From Nocardia jinanensis (lineage in GTDB: Bacteria; Actinomycetota; Actinomycetes; Mycobacteriales; Mycobacteriaceae): 64,000 bases of DNA. Within the stretch, counting starts at the first letter, position 1. Each line of letters opens with the position of its first letter. Of the stretch, positions 18,016 through 27,402 are shown piece after piece. Position numbers and translations under genes: made by a program. The notes under the pieces are model-generated. The model was not told the DNA's origin. It ran no database searches and was given only the letters and a program-made list of their open reading frames with translations. Location of the stretch: the NCBI RefSeq assembly GCF_014645735.1, contig NZ_BMMH01000007.1, forward strand, positions 1 through 64,000. Direction: 5' to 3'.

Positions 18016-18618
18016 ATGACAGCTCCTCGTCCTTATGCCGCACTCCTCGCCAAAGGGGAAGACCGCAGGCAGCGCATCCTCGCCGTCGCCCAACGTCTGC
18101 TCACCCGGAACGGCTGGCGCAGCACCACGCTCGCCCAGATCGCCGGAGAGGCCGGAGTGACCTCCGCGGGGTTGCTGCATCACTTCTCCTCCAAAGAGCA
18201 GTTGCTGCATGCCGTTCTGGACGCGCGCGACGCCGAGGACCTGGAGGACGCCAATATCAACGGCGATCTGATCGTCGAGATCCGCAAGGTGGTCACCCGG
18301 ATGGAACGGCATCCGGAATTGGTCGGCACCTTCGTCGTCCTCCTGGTCGAGAACCTGATGCCCGAAGCGCCGCTGCACGATCGCATGCTCGATCGGTGGC
18401 ATATGGCGGTCGAACTGGTCGTCCAGGCCATCCTCCGCGGCCAGGAGGACGGTCGGTACCGGCGCGATATCGACCCCCGGGTCCGTGCGGTGGAAATCGT
18501 CGCCTTCTTGAACGGAATGGAGATCTCATGGCTGCTCGATCGTTCGATCCCGCTGGCCGACGTATTCAACGGTTACACCGAGTCGCTGGCCCGCGACTTG
18601 GCGGCGAAGGAGATGTGA
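18016..18618 (+). CDS. TetR-family regulator
   Basis: 200 aa. The HTH lies at about residues 14-60 (RILAVAQRLLTRNGW, then IAGEAGVTSAGLLHHFSSK), followed by an all-helical ligand domain. Its gene faces the amidohydrolase operon and precedes the mce operon, so it may control either. The 24-bp palindrome just upstream suggests autoregulation. Its stop overlaps the next gene's ATG. Confidence 0.9.
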   Translation: MTAPRPYAALLAKGEDRRQRILAVAQRLLTRNGWRSTTLAQIAGEAGVTSAGLLHHFSSKEQLLHAVLDARDAEDLEDANINGDLIVEIRKVVTRMERHPELVGTFVVLLVENLMPEAPLHDRMLDRWHMAVELVVQAILRGQEDGRYRRDIDPRVRAVEIVAFLNGMEISWLLDRSIPLADVFNGYTESLARDLAAKEM

Positions 18619-19124
18619 TGAGGTACCGGCTCGATGTGGTGGCGGCAACCGTGGCCGACGCGGTCCAGTTCGCCGGCGGGTGGTTGTTCGATCGATCGGT
18701 GGCCGGCTGGGACGTGACGGTGCTGCTCGCGCAGCCGTCCGATATCCGGCCGTTGAAGATCCTCGGCGCCGAGGTCCGCGAGCTCGACGCGGTACTGGCC
18801 ACCGAGGTGCCCGGCAGGCTGCCGCAGGCGCTGGCCGTCAACGCCGATGTCTGTAGCAGGGACGGCCGCGCCCGCAAGGGTGTACTGCGGGCCCTCGAAG
18901 ACCGGGGGATCGAGGTCGTCGTCTGGGGTGACGGCTGGCCGGCCGGTCAGGATCACGGCGTGGATCCGGTGCTGCACCGGCTGAGCTGTGCCGCGCGAGC
19001 GTTCAAGGCGCAGGCGATGGTCGCGGCCGGGCTCTCGCCCGCCGCGGTGACGCCGAGCGAGATCTTTCGTAGCGGGGCCATGGAGTACGCGCCGTTCTGC
19101 GCGGATCTGGTGCCCGCGGTCTGA
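18618..19124 (+). CDS. hypothetical protein coupled to TetR
   Basis: 168 aa, no family recognised by name. It is mixed alpha/beta: the N-half reads like a Rossmann-type fold (RYRLDVVAATVADAVQFAGG then WDVTVLLAQPSDIRPLKILG) and contains one DVCSRDGRARKGV segment. The TGATG overlap with the TetR stop implies translational coupling. No transmembrane segment or signal peptide. It could be a co-sensor or just a co-expressed protein. Confidence 0.75.
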   Translation: MRYRLDVVAATVADAVQFAGGWLFDRSVAGWDVTVLLAQPSDIRPLKILGAEVRELDAVLATEVPGRLPQALAVNADVCSRDGRARKGVLRALEDRGIEVVVWGDGWPAGQDHGVDPVLHRLSCAARAFKAQAMVAAGLSPAAVTPSEIFRSGAMEYAPFCADLVPAV

Positions 19125-19331
19125 TCGCGGGTCCGCATGCCGCCGGGTGGCCGAGCGGTCCCGTGTGGGTGGGCCCCGGTGTGCGGCCGGCCGGGTCGGC
19201 CTGGATCACGCCGACCCGGACAGTGTTCCGGTGGTAGCGGCGGGCTCCGGAAGCGGGACGCCGGAAGTGGGGCGTCGCCGCTGATTTTCCGGACCCGTCG
19301 CGAGGATTCGGCGACCGGATCGGAAGTTCGA

Positions 19332-19352
19332 AAATGCGTTTCGTACGCATTT
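19332..19352. promoter_or_regulatory. inverted repeat upstream of mce operon
   Basis: AAATGCG-TTTCGTA-CGCATTT, a perfect 7-7-7 repeat. Wider, looser symmetry adds TTCG on the left and CGAA on the right. It lies about 530 bp before yrbEA. Confidence 0.45.
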
Positions 19353-19593
19353 GTGCGAATTCAACACGGGGGTCGAAGTATCGGGGGGATTTGAAACATC
19401 GAATTTCACAATTTCGTGGGTCGCTCGGGGGTTGTCGTGGGCGTTTCGCTGGTCCGCGGGTGGGGGGATCATGCCTGTTCGAGGGGTTTTTGTGGCGGCG
19501 CGGTCGCCGTTTGCCCGATCTGCCTGGGCGTTCCGGGAAACTTGTTGCCAAGTATTGAATTCTCCGTATTCGGATGTCATCCTATTGGAAATT

Positions 19594-19608
19594 GAGAATG
19601 ACATTTCC
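19594..19608. promoter_or_regulatory. operator-like site G, GAGAAT-GAC-ATTTCC
   Basis: 6-3-6 palindrome with two mismatches to GAGAAT-N3-ATTCTC. It is also inside a perfect GGAAAT-N10-ATTTCC repeat (19587-19608). It lies 276 bp before yrbEA. Confidence 0.35.
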
Positions 19609-19883
19609 GTACCGAGAGATGTGACAGCAGACCGGCTGAGACGGCATCAGCCTTCGGATCGTGATCCGTAGCCGTTCACCCGGGAACCGTTCGTCGCGCC
19701 GCGGCTCGTCCGGAGCCGCCCCGTCTCGGTGGGACCGCGCCACCCGGCGCATCCGCCGAGCCGTCGATCGTTCGACAGGAGCACTTCGATGCCGAATTCC
19801 TCGTTGCCCGGGTGCGTCCCCGGCCTCCCGGGGGACCGCCCGAACGGCACGGCGGCAACCGTTTCCGACGCGATGAGGTCCCG

Positions 19884-20678
19884 ATGACCACCCGCACCCC
19901 GGTCTGGATCCGGGCCAAGGACCGGATCGCGGGACCTCTCCAGACAGTGGGCGGCCTGTTCGCCATGACCGCGGACGCGGTGAAATTCGCGTTCCGGCGG
20001 CCGTTCCAGACCCGGGAATTCTTCGAACAGGCGTGGTTCATCGTGCGGGTCTCGCTGGTTCCCACGCTGCTGGTGGCGATCCCGTTCACCGTGCTGGTCA
20101 GCTTCACCCTCAACATCCTGTTGCGCGAGTTGGGCGCCGCCGACCTGTCCGGGGCGGGCGCGGCCTTCGGGGCGGTGACCCAGGTGGGCCCGATGGTCAC
20201 CGTGCTGATCGTGGCCGGTTCCGGAGCCACCGCGATGTGCGCCGATCTGGGGTCCCGGACCATCCGGGAGGAGATCGCGGCCATGGAGGTGCTCGGGATC
20301 GATCCGGTCCAGCGCCTGGTCACCCCGCGCATGCTGGCCTCCGGGCTGGTCGCGTTACTGCTGAACAACCTGGTCTGCATCATCGGCGTGCTCGGCGGAT
20401 ACGTCTTCTCGGTGTACGTGCAGGACGTGAATCCGGGTGCGTTCGTCGCCGGGATCACCCTGCTCACCGGCATCAACGAGGTGATCATCTCGTCGGTGAA
20501 GGCACTGCTGTTCGGGCTGGTCGCCGGGATCGTCGCCTGCTATCGCGGGCTGATCGTCACCGGTGGCGCGAAAGCGGTGGGTAACGCGGTCAACGAGACC
20601 GTGGTCTATGCGTTCATGTCGCTGTTCGTCATCAATGTGATGGTCACGGCGATCGGCATCCAGTTGACGACCGGATGA
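19884..20678 (+). CDS. yrbEA: YrbE/MlaE-family permease A of the Mce transporter
   Basis: 264 aa integral membrane protein with about five to six helices and the conserved MlaE segment with GxxAxxCADLGSRTIREEIAAMEVLGIDP in the cytoplasmic loop (residues about 112-143), which contacts the Mkl/MlaF ATPase. YrbE pairs form the membrane channel of Mce lipid importers. The start at 19884 is preceded by GATGAGG; a longer frame upstream lacks a ribosome site. First gene of the mce operon; the ATPase gene is expected elsewhere, as usual. Confidence 0.93.
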   Translation: MTTRTPVWIRAKDRIAGPLQTVGGLFAMTADAVKFAFRRPFQTREFFEQAWFIVRVSLVPTLLVAIPFTVLVSFTLNILLRELGAADLSGAGAAFGAVTQVGPMVTVLIVAGSGATAMCADLGSRTIREEIAAMEVLGIDPVQRLVTPRMLASGLVALLLNNLVCIIGVLGGYVFSVYVQDVNPGAFVAGITLLTGINEVIISSVKALLFGLVAGIVACYRGLIVTGGAKAVGNAVNETVVYAFMSLFVINVMVTAIGIQLTTG

Positions 20679-20691
20679 GAGGAGGTATCCG

Positions 20692-21549
20692 ATGACAGCC
20701 TCCGCGGTTCTGGCGGCTCGGTATCCGATGATCATCCGCCGGCTGCGTAAACCGGTGGATGTACTGGGCCGGCTCGGTGACCACGCCATCTTCTATACGA
20801 AGGCGCTGGCATTCGCGCCGATGGCGGCGTGGCGGTACAAGCGGGAGACGATCCGGCTGATCGCCGAGATCAGTATGGGCGCGGGCACATTGGCGGCATT
20901 CGGCGGCACGGTGGTGATCGTCAGCTTTCTGACCCTGGCCACCGGCGGCACCCTGGCGGTACAGGGTTACAGCTCGCTCGGTGATATCGGGATCGAGGCA
21001 CTCACCGGCTTCCTGTCCGCGTTCATCAACGTGCGGATCTCGGCCCCGGTCGTGGCCGGTATCGGACTGGCGGCCACCTTCGGTGCCGGCGTCACGGCGC
21101 AATTGGGCGCCATGCGGATCAACGAAGAGATCGATGCGCTGGAATCCATCGCGATAGAGCCGATCTCGTATCTCGTCGGCACTCGTATCGTGGCCGGGAT
21201 GATCGCCATCACCCCGCTGTACGCGATCGCGGTGATCGCCTCGTTCCTGGCCAGCCGGTTCACCACCGTGGTGATCCTGGGCCAGTCCTCCGGACTCTAC
21301 GACCACTACTTCGCCACCTTCCTGAACCCGATCGACCTGATCTGGTCGTTCCTACAGGCGATCCTCATGGCGATCACGATCCTGCTGATCCACACCTACT
21401 TCGGGTTCTTCGCCGCGGGCGGGCCCTCGGGTGTCGGGACAGCGGTGGGCAACGCGGTGCGGACCTCGCTCATCGCGGTCGTATCGGTGACGCTGCTGGT
21501 CTCGCTCGCCGTGTACGGGTCCAACGGCAACTTCGAGCTGTCGGGGTAG
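20692..21549 (+). CDS. yrbEB: YrbE/MlaE-family permease B of the Mce transporter
   Basis: 285 aa, second permease. The conserved loop (QLGAMRINEEIDALESIAIEP, split across residues about 140-160) matches the MlaE signature and pairs with that of YrbEA to hold the ATPase. Strong AGGAGG site. It lies 13 bp after yrbEA and 3 bp before mceA, in one transcript. Confidence 0.93.
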   Translation: MTASAVLAARYPMIIRRLRKPVDVLGRLGDHAIFYTKALAFAPMAAWRYKRETIRLIAEISMGAGTLAAFGGTVVIVSFLTLATGGTLAVQGYSSLGDIGIEALTGFLSAFINVRISAPVVAGIGLAATFGAGVTAQLGAMRINEEIDALESIAIEPISYLVGTRIVAGMIAITPLYAIAVIASFLASRFTTVVILGQSSGLYDHYFATFLNPIDLIWSFLQAILMAITILLIHTYFGFFAAGGPSGVGTAVGNAVRTSLIAVVSVTLLVSLAVYGSNGNFELSG

Positions 21550-21552
21550 GGG

Positions 21553-22827
21553 ATGGCGCTGGTGGCAAACGAAACGCAGTCGTGGGCGTACCGCCCACTG
21601 TCGGGCTCGCAGCCGCCCGGCCCGCCGGCGGGCCGCCGCCGGCGGGACCGGCTGCGGTCGTTGTCCGCGGCGGGACGGCCCGCCGCGGGGTTGGTGGCGC
21701 TGTCCGCCGGTATCGCGATCGTGGTCCTCGCCGTCACCCTCTTCCAGGGTGGATTCGCCGATACCGTGGCGGTCACCGTGCATTCGCCGCGGGCCGGGCT
21801 GGTGATGTACCCCGACGCCGAGGTGAAACTGCGCGGGGTCACGGTGGGTGCGGTGCACTCCATCGCGGAACGCTCCGACGGAACCGCCGAGATCGAACTG
21901 GCGATCGATCGCGGGCAGCTCGACCGCATACCCGGCGACGTCACCGTGGATATCGCCTCCACCACCGTGTTCGGTGCCAAATACATCCAGCTGGTGCCGC
22001 CCGACCGGCCCTCGGACCGCCGTCTGGAGGCCGGACAGGTGTTCGCCGCCGAGAGCGTGACGGTCGAGATCAATACGGTCTTCCAGCAACTCACCCAGGT
22101 GCTGGGCGAGATCCAGCCGGAGAAGCTGAACGAGACCCTCGGCGCCCTGGCCAACGCGATGCGCGGACGCGGTGACCGGGTGGGCCAGATGCTGGTCGAC
22201 CTCGAGGCTTTCCTGGCGAAACTGGAACCGGGATTGCCCGCGTTGCGCGCCGATCTCGCCATGGCGCCGCAGGTCGCGGGGACCTACGCGGATTCGGCGC
22301 AGCCACTGGTGGACACCGTCGCCAACGCCACGAAATTGAGCAACACGGTGGTGGAGGAACAACAGCAGCTCGACGTTCTGCTCATGAGCCTGATCGGCCT
22401 GGCCGATACCGGCAATCGGGTGATCGGCGACAACGGCGCGGCGCTGGCGAGTTCACTCGACGCGCTCGTCCCCACCACCGATCTCACCAACCGCTACCGC
22501 ACGGCGCTGACCTGCGCGCTGGACGGTCTCGGCTATCTCGCCTCGGTGAAACCGGTGCAGGTACCGGGAATCGGGTTGTCGGCGAACTTCCTCTGGGGTG
22601 TGGAACCGTACCGGTATCCGGATCATCTCCCGAAAGTCGCGGCCAAGGGCGGACCGCAGTGCTCGATGCTGCCGGTCGGTTACGAGGACTTCCCGCCGTT
22701 CGTAGTCACCGATGTCGGCGCCGACCCGAATGCCGGCCCGTTCCGGCCCGGGCTCACCCTGAACACCGAATCATTGGCCAGAGCGCTGTTCGGCCCGGCC
22801 GCCGCCGGGAAGGAAGCGCCGCGATGA
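21553..22827 (+). CDS. mceA: Mce family protein A
   Basis: 424 aa. A cytoplasmic N-tail rich in Pro/Arg is followed by one membrane helix (about 48-68, AGLVALSAGIAIVVLAV), the MCE/MlaD domain (about 75-150, with YPDAEVKLRGVTVGAV) and a helical tail domain. The six Mce proteins form a periplasmic tunnel for hydrophobic cargo. The stop overlaps mceB by 4 nt. Confidence 0.93.
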   Translation: MALVANETQSWAYRPLSGSQPPGPPAGRRRRDRLRSLSAAGRPAAGLVALSAGIAIVVLAVTLFQGGFADTVAVTVHSPRAGLVMYPDAEVKLRGVTVGAVHSIAERSDGTAEIELAIDRGQLDRIPGDVTVDIASTTVFGAKYIQLVPPDRPSDRRLEAGQVFAAESVTVEINTVFQQLTQVLGEIQPEKLNETLGALANAMRGRGDRVGQMLVDLEAFLAKLEPGLPALRADLAMAPQVAGTYADSAQPLVDTVANATKLSNTVVEEQQQLDVLLMSLIGLADTGNRVIGDNGAALASSLDALVPTTDLTNRYRTALTCALDGLGYLASVKPVQVPGIGLSANFLWGVEPYRYPDHLPKVAAKGGPQCSMLPVGYEDFPPFVVTDVGADPNAGPFRPGLTLNTESLARALFGPAAAGKEAPR

Positions 22828-23840
22828 GCAACCGCGATACGCCCCTGCTGAAATTCGGGATCTTCGCCGCGGTGATGGTGGTGCTCTCGGCCTGCCTGAT
22901 CATCGTGTTCGGGGAGTACCGCAGCGGGTCCACCAACGAATACTCGGCGGTGTTCGCCGACTCCTCGGCGCTGCGCGAAGGGGATACGGTCCGGGTTTCG
23001 GGCGTTGTGGTCGGTTCCGTGCGCGGCGTCGAGCTCGAGCAGGACCACCGGGTACGGGTGGAATTCGACGCCGACCGGGCATTGCCACTGACCACGGGCA
23101 CCCAGGTCGCGGTGCGGTATCTCAACCTCGTCGGTGATCGCTATCTCGAACTCGTCGACAAACCCGGCAACGAGCTGCCGGCGGGCGGGGAGCTACCGAT
23201 CGAGAACACGGTCGGCGCACTGGATCTGGATCTGTTGCTCGGTGGTCTGAAACCGGTGATCCAGGGCCTGAACGCCCGTGATGTGAACGCGCTGACCTGG
23301 TCGCTGCTGGAGATCGTGCAGGGCAAGGAGGGCACAGTGAACTCCATCCTCGGGCGTACCGCCTCGTTCTCCGCGGCGCTGGCCGATAACAACCAGATCA
23401 TCGCGCAGCTGATCGACAACCTGAAGACGGTGATGACGACACTGCAATCGGAGGGCGGCCAGTTCTCGAATCTGGTGGATCGACTCGAACAGCTGATCAC
23501 CCAGCTCAGCAACGATCGTGATCCGATCGCCGCGGCGATCGACTCCCTGGAGAGCGGCACCGCCACGGTCGCCGATCTGCTCACCCAGGGCCGCCCGCCG
23601 CTGGCCGGCGCCATCGACCAGGTCAACCAGCTGGCCGCCAATATCGACGGCGACAAGCAGACCCTCGACACCGCTCTGCGGAAGGCTCCGGAGAATTTCC
23701 GGAAACTGGTGCGCACCGGCGCCTATGGCAACTTCATCCAGTACTACCTGTGCGATTTGACCCTGCGGGTCAACGATCTGTCCGGTCAGGTCGTGGAGAT
23801 CCCGGCAGCCGTACAGACCGACGGAAGGTGCGCTCCCTGA
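22824..23840 (+). CDS. mceB: Mce family protein B
   Basis: 338 aa. N-terminal membrane helix (about 10-30), then the MCE domain (about 38-115, with LREGDTVRVSGVVVGSV) and a long helical region typical of the Mce tunnel. Starts inside the mceA stop (ATGA). It ends with a short cysteine-containing tail. Confidence 0.93.
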   Translation: MSNRDTPLLKFGIFAAVMVVLSACLIIVFGEYRSGSTNEYSAVFADSSALREGDTVRVSGVVVGSVRGVELEQDHRVRVEFDADRALPLTTGTQVAVRYLNLVGDRYLELVDKPGNELPAGGELPIENTVGALDLDLLLGGLKPVIQGLNARDVNALTWSLLEIVQGKEGTVNSILGRTASFSAALADNNQIIAQLIDNLKTVMTTLQSEGGQFSNLVDRLEQLITQLSNDRDPIAAAIDSLESGTATVADLLTQGRPPLAGAIDQVNQLAANIDGDKQTLDTALRKAPENFRKLVRTGAYGNFIQYYLCDLTLRVNDLSGQVVEIPAAVQTDGRCAP

Positions 23841-23841
23841 C

Positions 23842-24873
23842 ATGTTTCGATACCGCGGAAGACATCTGCTGCGGCACGGCCTGGTCGGGATCGTGCTCAT
23901 CGTCTGTGTCATCTCGCTGGGGCTGCAGTCCCAGCAGGTGATCGCCTGGGGGACGACGGTCCGCTACCAGGCCCTCTTCCAGGAGGCCGGGGGCCTGGAA
24001 GCCGGGGACGAGGTGATCGTGTCGGGTGTGCGGGTCGGTTCGGTGACCGATGTCCAGTTGGACAACGGGGACGCGCGAGTGGTGTTCACCGTGCGCGGTT
24101 CGGTGCCGGTGGGTGCCGAGAGCACGGTGCAGATCAAGACGGGTTCGTTACTGGGCAAGCGGATCATGACCCTGGTCTCGCACGGTGACGAGCACCTGCG
24201 GCCGCTGGCCACGATCCCGGTCGAGCGCACCTCGTCGCCGTATTCGCTGACCGACGCGCTCGGCGAGCTGACCACCAGCGCCGGGGCGATGGACACCGAT
24301 TCGCTGAACAATTCGCTGAACATGCTCTCGTCGACACTCGATACGATCGCCCCGCAGCTGGGGCCGGCGTTCGACGGTCTGTCCGAATTGTCGAAAACCA
24401 TCAACAGCCGCAATACCGCGCTGCGGGATCTGCTCGCCGCCTCCCGGGATGTCACCGGCATCCTGGCAGACCGCGGCCAGCAGGTGAACACCATGCTGCT
24501 CAACGCCAATACGCTGATCGGTGTTCTCGACGACCGTCGGCAGGCGATCGCGACCCTGCTGGCCAATACCGCCGTTGTCGCCGATCAGCTGACCGAACTC
24601 GTCGCCGACAACGAGGCCGAACTGGGGCCCGCACTGGACCGGCTCAACTCCGTGACCGAGGTGTTGCAGCAGAACCGTGACAACATCGCCAAGGCGATTC
24701 CGGGCCTGGCCAAGGCGTCGCTGACCCAGGGCGAGGCGGTATCGGGCGGACCGTTCTACAACGCCTATGTCGCCAATCTGATACCCGCCCAGTGGATCCG
24801 GCCGTTCGTCGACGCCGCGTTCGGCGGGTCGGTCCCGCAACCACCCGCACCGCAACCGGGGGCACCGCGATGA
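23842..24873 (+). CDS. mceC: Mce family protein C
   Basis: 343 aa. Membrane helix at about 11-33, MCE domain at about 40-115 (EAGDEVIVSGVRVGSV), then coiled helices and a Pro-rich end (PQPPAPQPGAPR). The start is next to the mceB stop; the ribosome site is weak, consistent with coupling. Overlaps mceD by 4 nt. Confidence 0.93.
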   Translation: MFRYRGRHLLRHGLVGIVLIVCVISLGLQSQQVIAWGTTVRYQALFQEAGGLEAGDEVIVSGVRVGSVTDVQLDNGDARVVFTVRGSVPVGAESTVQIKTGSLLGKRIMTLVSHGDEHLRPLATIPVERTSSPYSLTDALGELTTSAGAMDTDSLNNSLNMLSSTLDTIAPQLGPAFDGLSELSKTINSRNTALRDLLAASRDVTGILADRGQQVNTMLLNANTLIGVLDDRRQAIATLLANTAVVADQLTELVADNEAELGPALDRLNSVTEVLQQNRDNIAKAIPGLAKASLTQGEAVSGGPFYNAYVANLIPAQWIRPFVDAAFGGSVPQPPAPQPGAPR

Positions 24874-26117
24874 ATCGGACGCCGATCCTGCGAGTGGCCG
24901 CCGGCGTCCTGGCTGTCGTGGTGGTGGCGGCCGCGTTCGCGCTGGTGAACCGTACAGTGCTCGCGCCGACCACGGTTCGCGCGATTTTCACCACCGCCAC
25001 CGCCATCTATCCCGGTGACGATGTGCGCGTCTCCGGAGTGAAGGTGGGGACGATCGCGGGACTCGAACCGCGCGGCACCACCGTGGAGATGGAACTGCAC
25101 ATCGACCGGGGCGTGGATATCCCGGCGAACGCCGGCGCGGTGATCGTGGCGCAGAGCCTGATCGATTCGCGGTATGTCCAGCTCACCCCCGCATACCGCG
25201 GCGACGGTGACACCATGCCCGACGGGGCTGTCATCCCGCTGGAGCGCACCGCGGTCCCGGTGGAGTGGGACGAGATCAAAACACAGCTCACCCGGCTGGC
25301 CACCGAATTGGGACCCGACGGCGATCAGTCCTCCGGTCCGGCGGGCCGGTTCATCGACAGCGCGGCCAACGCCCTAGCGGGCAACGGCGACAAGCTGCGG
25401 CAGGTGCTGACACAGCTCTCCGGGGTCGGCCGGATCCTGGCATCCGGTAGCGGCGATATCGCGGACACGCTCGAGAATCTTCAGGTCTTCGTGACAGCCC
25501 TGCGCGACAGCAATGTACAGATCGTGCAGTTCCAGAACCGGCTGGCGACCCTCACCAGCGTGCTCGACAGCAGCCGCTCCGATCTCGACGCGGCACTGAA
25601 CAATCTCGCCGTCGCCGTCGGCGAGGTACAGCGGTTCGTCGCGGCGAACCGGGACAAGGCCGGCGAACAGGTGGGCCGGCTGGCCGATGTCACCCAGAAC
25701 CTCGTCGACAATCGCGGCGAACTCGAGGAGTTGCTACATATCTTCCCGACCAGCCTGGCCAACTTCTACAACATCTACAACCCCGATACCGGCACCGAGG
25801 CAGGGGTTTTCGTGCTGAACAACTTCTCCAACCCCATCGAGTTCGTCTGCGGCGGTATCGCCAGCGTGGAGAACATCGGCGCCGAGGAAGCCGCGCGCAA
25901 ATGCCGCGACTATCTGGGGCCGGTGCTCGGGCTGATGAATTTCAACTATCTTCCGGTGCCGGTGAACCCGGGACTCGGCCCCTCGGCATCGCCGGACAAC
26001 ATCATCTACAGCGAACCGGGTCTGGTTCCGCCGGCCGCTCAGGCGGTGAGCCCGGCCGCGCCGCCCCCGCCACCGGCGCCCACCTTGGCCGAGATCCTCT
26101 TCCCCGGCGGGCGGTGA
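24870..26117 (+). CDS. mceD: Mce family protein D
   Basis: 415 aa. Membrane helix about 5-28, MCE domain about 35-115 (YPGDDVRVSGVKVGTI), helical tunnel segment, a conserved cysteine pair in the C-terminal part (FVCGGIASVE and ARKCRDYLG), then a Pro/Ala tail. Start chosen at the ATGA overlap with mceC. Confidence 0.93.
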   Translation: MNRTPILRVAAGVLAVVVVAAAFALVNRTVLAPTTVRAIFTTATAIYPGDDVRVSGVKVGTIAGLEPRGTTVEMELHIDRGVDIPANAGAVIVAQSLIDSRYVQLTPAYRGDGDTMPDGAVIPLERTAVPVEWDEIKTQLTRLATELGPDGDQSSGPAGRFIDSAANALAGNGDKLRQVLTQLSGVGRILASGSGDIADTLENLQVFVTALRDSNVQIVQFQNRLATLTSVLDSSRSDLDAALNNLAVAVGEVQRFVAANRDKAGEQVGRLADVTQNLVDNRGELEELLHIFPTSLANFYNIYNPDTGTEAGVFVLNNFSNPIEFVCGGIASVENIGAEEAARKCRDYLGPVLGLMNFNYLPVPVNPGLGPSASPDNIIYSEPGLVPPAAQAVSPAAPPPPPAPTLAEILFPGGR

Positions 26118-26121
26118 TCGT

Positions 26122-27402
26122 ATGGCGATACCGGGACGTCCGCGAAAACTGCGCCGAGCCGCGCTGGGCTGCGCGTGTGTGGTGATGACCGCGTCGGGAT
26201 GTGCGTGGGACGGGGTGAACTCGCTTCCCCTGCCGGGAGCGACAGGCCGGGAGGCGGGCGCCACGACGCTCTATGTCGAGATGGCCGATGTCGGCACGCT
26301 GACCCCGAACTCACCGGTACTGATCGACGATGTCGTGGTCGGCAGTATCGGCGATATCCACGTCGAGAACTGGCATGCGCTGGTCGAGGTTTCCGTTGAA
26401 CCGGGCGAGGTGATTCCGGCGAACGCGCAAGCCCGGGTCGGACAGACCAGCCTGCTGGGTTCGATGCACCTGGCACTGGATCCGCCGCCCGGCGTGGCGC
26501 CGCAGGGCCGGCTGGAGTCCGGCGCGCGTATCGGACTCGACGACACCGCGACCTATCCCTCGACCGAGCAGACCCTGGCCTCGCTGTCGGTGGTGGTCAA
26601 CGGCGGCGGCCTGGGTCAGGTCGGCGATATCGTCGGCAGCCTCGGCGCGGCGTTCGAGGGCCGCGAGACGAATGTCCGCGCCCTGCTGGATCGTCTGGAT
26701 GTCTTCCTCGGCACCCTCGACGCGCAGCGCGCCGATATCGTCGCCACCATCGACGGCCTGAACCGGCTCGGCGCTACGTTCGCCGCGCAGCGCGATGTGC
26801 TGACTGAGGCGCTGCACAGGATTCCGCCCGCGCTGGATGTACTGATCCGGGAGCGGCCGGATCTGGTCTCGGCCATGGACCATCTGCGCACCTTCAGCGA
26901 TACCGCCAACAGTGTCCTGACCACCGTGCACGACGATCTGCTGACCAACCTGCGCAATCTGGAACCGACGCTGCGGGCGCTGGCCGCGGTCGGCCCGGAT
27001 ATCAACAAGGCCATCGCGTTCGCGACCGTGTTCCCCTACGGGCAGTATCTGGTCGACAACGGCGTGCGCGGCGATTTCATCAATCTTTTCGCCACGGTCG
27101 ACCTCACCATCCCGCGGCTGCGTCGTGAACTGCTACTGGGTACGCCGTGGGGTGATCCGACCGCGGTCATCCAGGCCGCGGTGGGTGACCCGGGTTATGC
27201 GGAGCAGACCAAGAATCCACTCGGATTCGGTATCACTGCGCCGCCGGTCGCGGCGCCGCCCGCCGCTCCGACTCCGGTACCCGCTCCGGCTCCCGAACCT
27301 GCTCCGGCGCCGCCCCCCGCGCCCGCCCCCGGTCTGCCGTTCCCACTGCCGCAGTTACCGCTACCCCAGATACCCCTGCCACCCGGGATCGGAGGCCGCT
27401 GA
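26122..27402 (+). CDS. mceE: Mce family lipoprotein E
   Basis: 426 aa. A signal sequence ends in the lipobox ASGC with C27 as the lipid-carrying cysteine, the normal state for MceE (LprN-like) subunits. MCE domain at about 50-125, helical segment, and a Pro-rich tail of about 55 residues from around residue 370, presumably wall-spanning. Sits between mceD and mceF in the same transcript. Confidence 0.93.
   Translation: MAIPGRPRKLRRAALGCACVVMTASGCAWDGVNSLPLPGATGREAGATTLYVEMADVGTLTPNSPVLIDDVVVGSIGDIHVENWHALVEVSVEPGEVIPANAQARVGQTSLLGSMHLALDPPPGVAPQGRLESGARIGLDDTATYPSTEQTLASLSVVVNGGGLGQVGDIVGSLGAAFEGRETNVRALLDRLDVFLGTLDAQRADIVATIDGLNRLGATFAAQRDVLTEALHRIPPALDVLIRERPDLVSAMDHLRTFSDTANSVLTTVHDDLLTNLRNLEPTLRALAAVGPDINKAIAFATVFPYGQYLVDNGVRGDFINLFATVDLTIPRLRRELLLGTPWGDPTAVIQAAVGDPGYAEQTKNPLGFGITAPPVAAPPAAPTPVPAPAPEPAPAPPPAPAPGLPFPLPQLPLPQIPLPPGIGGR

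Larger units (their letters stand above)
19125..19883. other. gene-free promoter region of the mce operon
   Basis: 759 bp without a credible gene before yrbEA. The stretch 19330-19640 is clearly richer in A and T than neighbouring DNA. It contains an inverted repeat at 19332-19352, an island-type site at 19594-19608, and GAATTC runs. It is the natural place for regulated transcription of the ten-kilobase mce operon. I could not fix a -10/-35 pair. Confidence 0.55.

Noticed and set aside
19351..19671. 106-codon frame in the mce upstream gap
   Set aside because: Start lies inside an inverted repeat, no ribosome site, no recognisable features.
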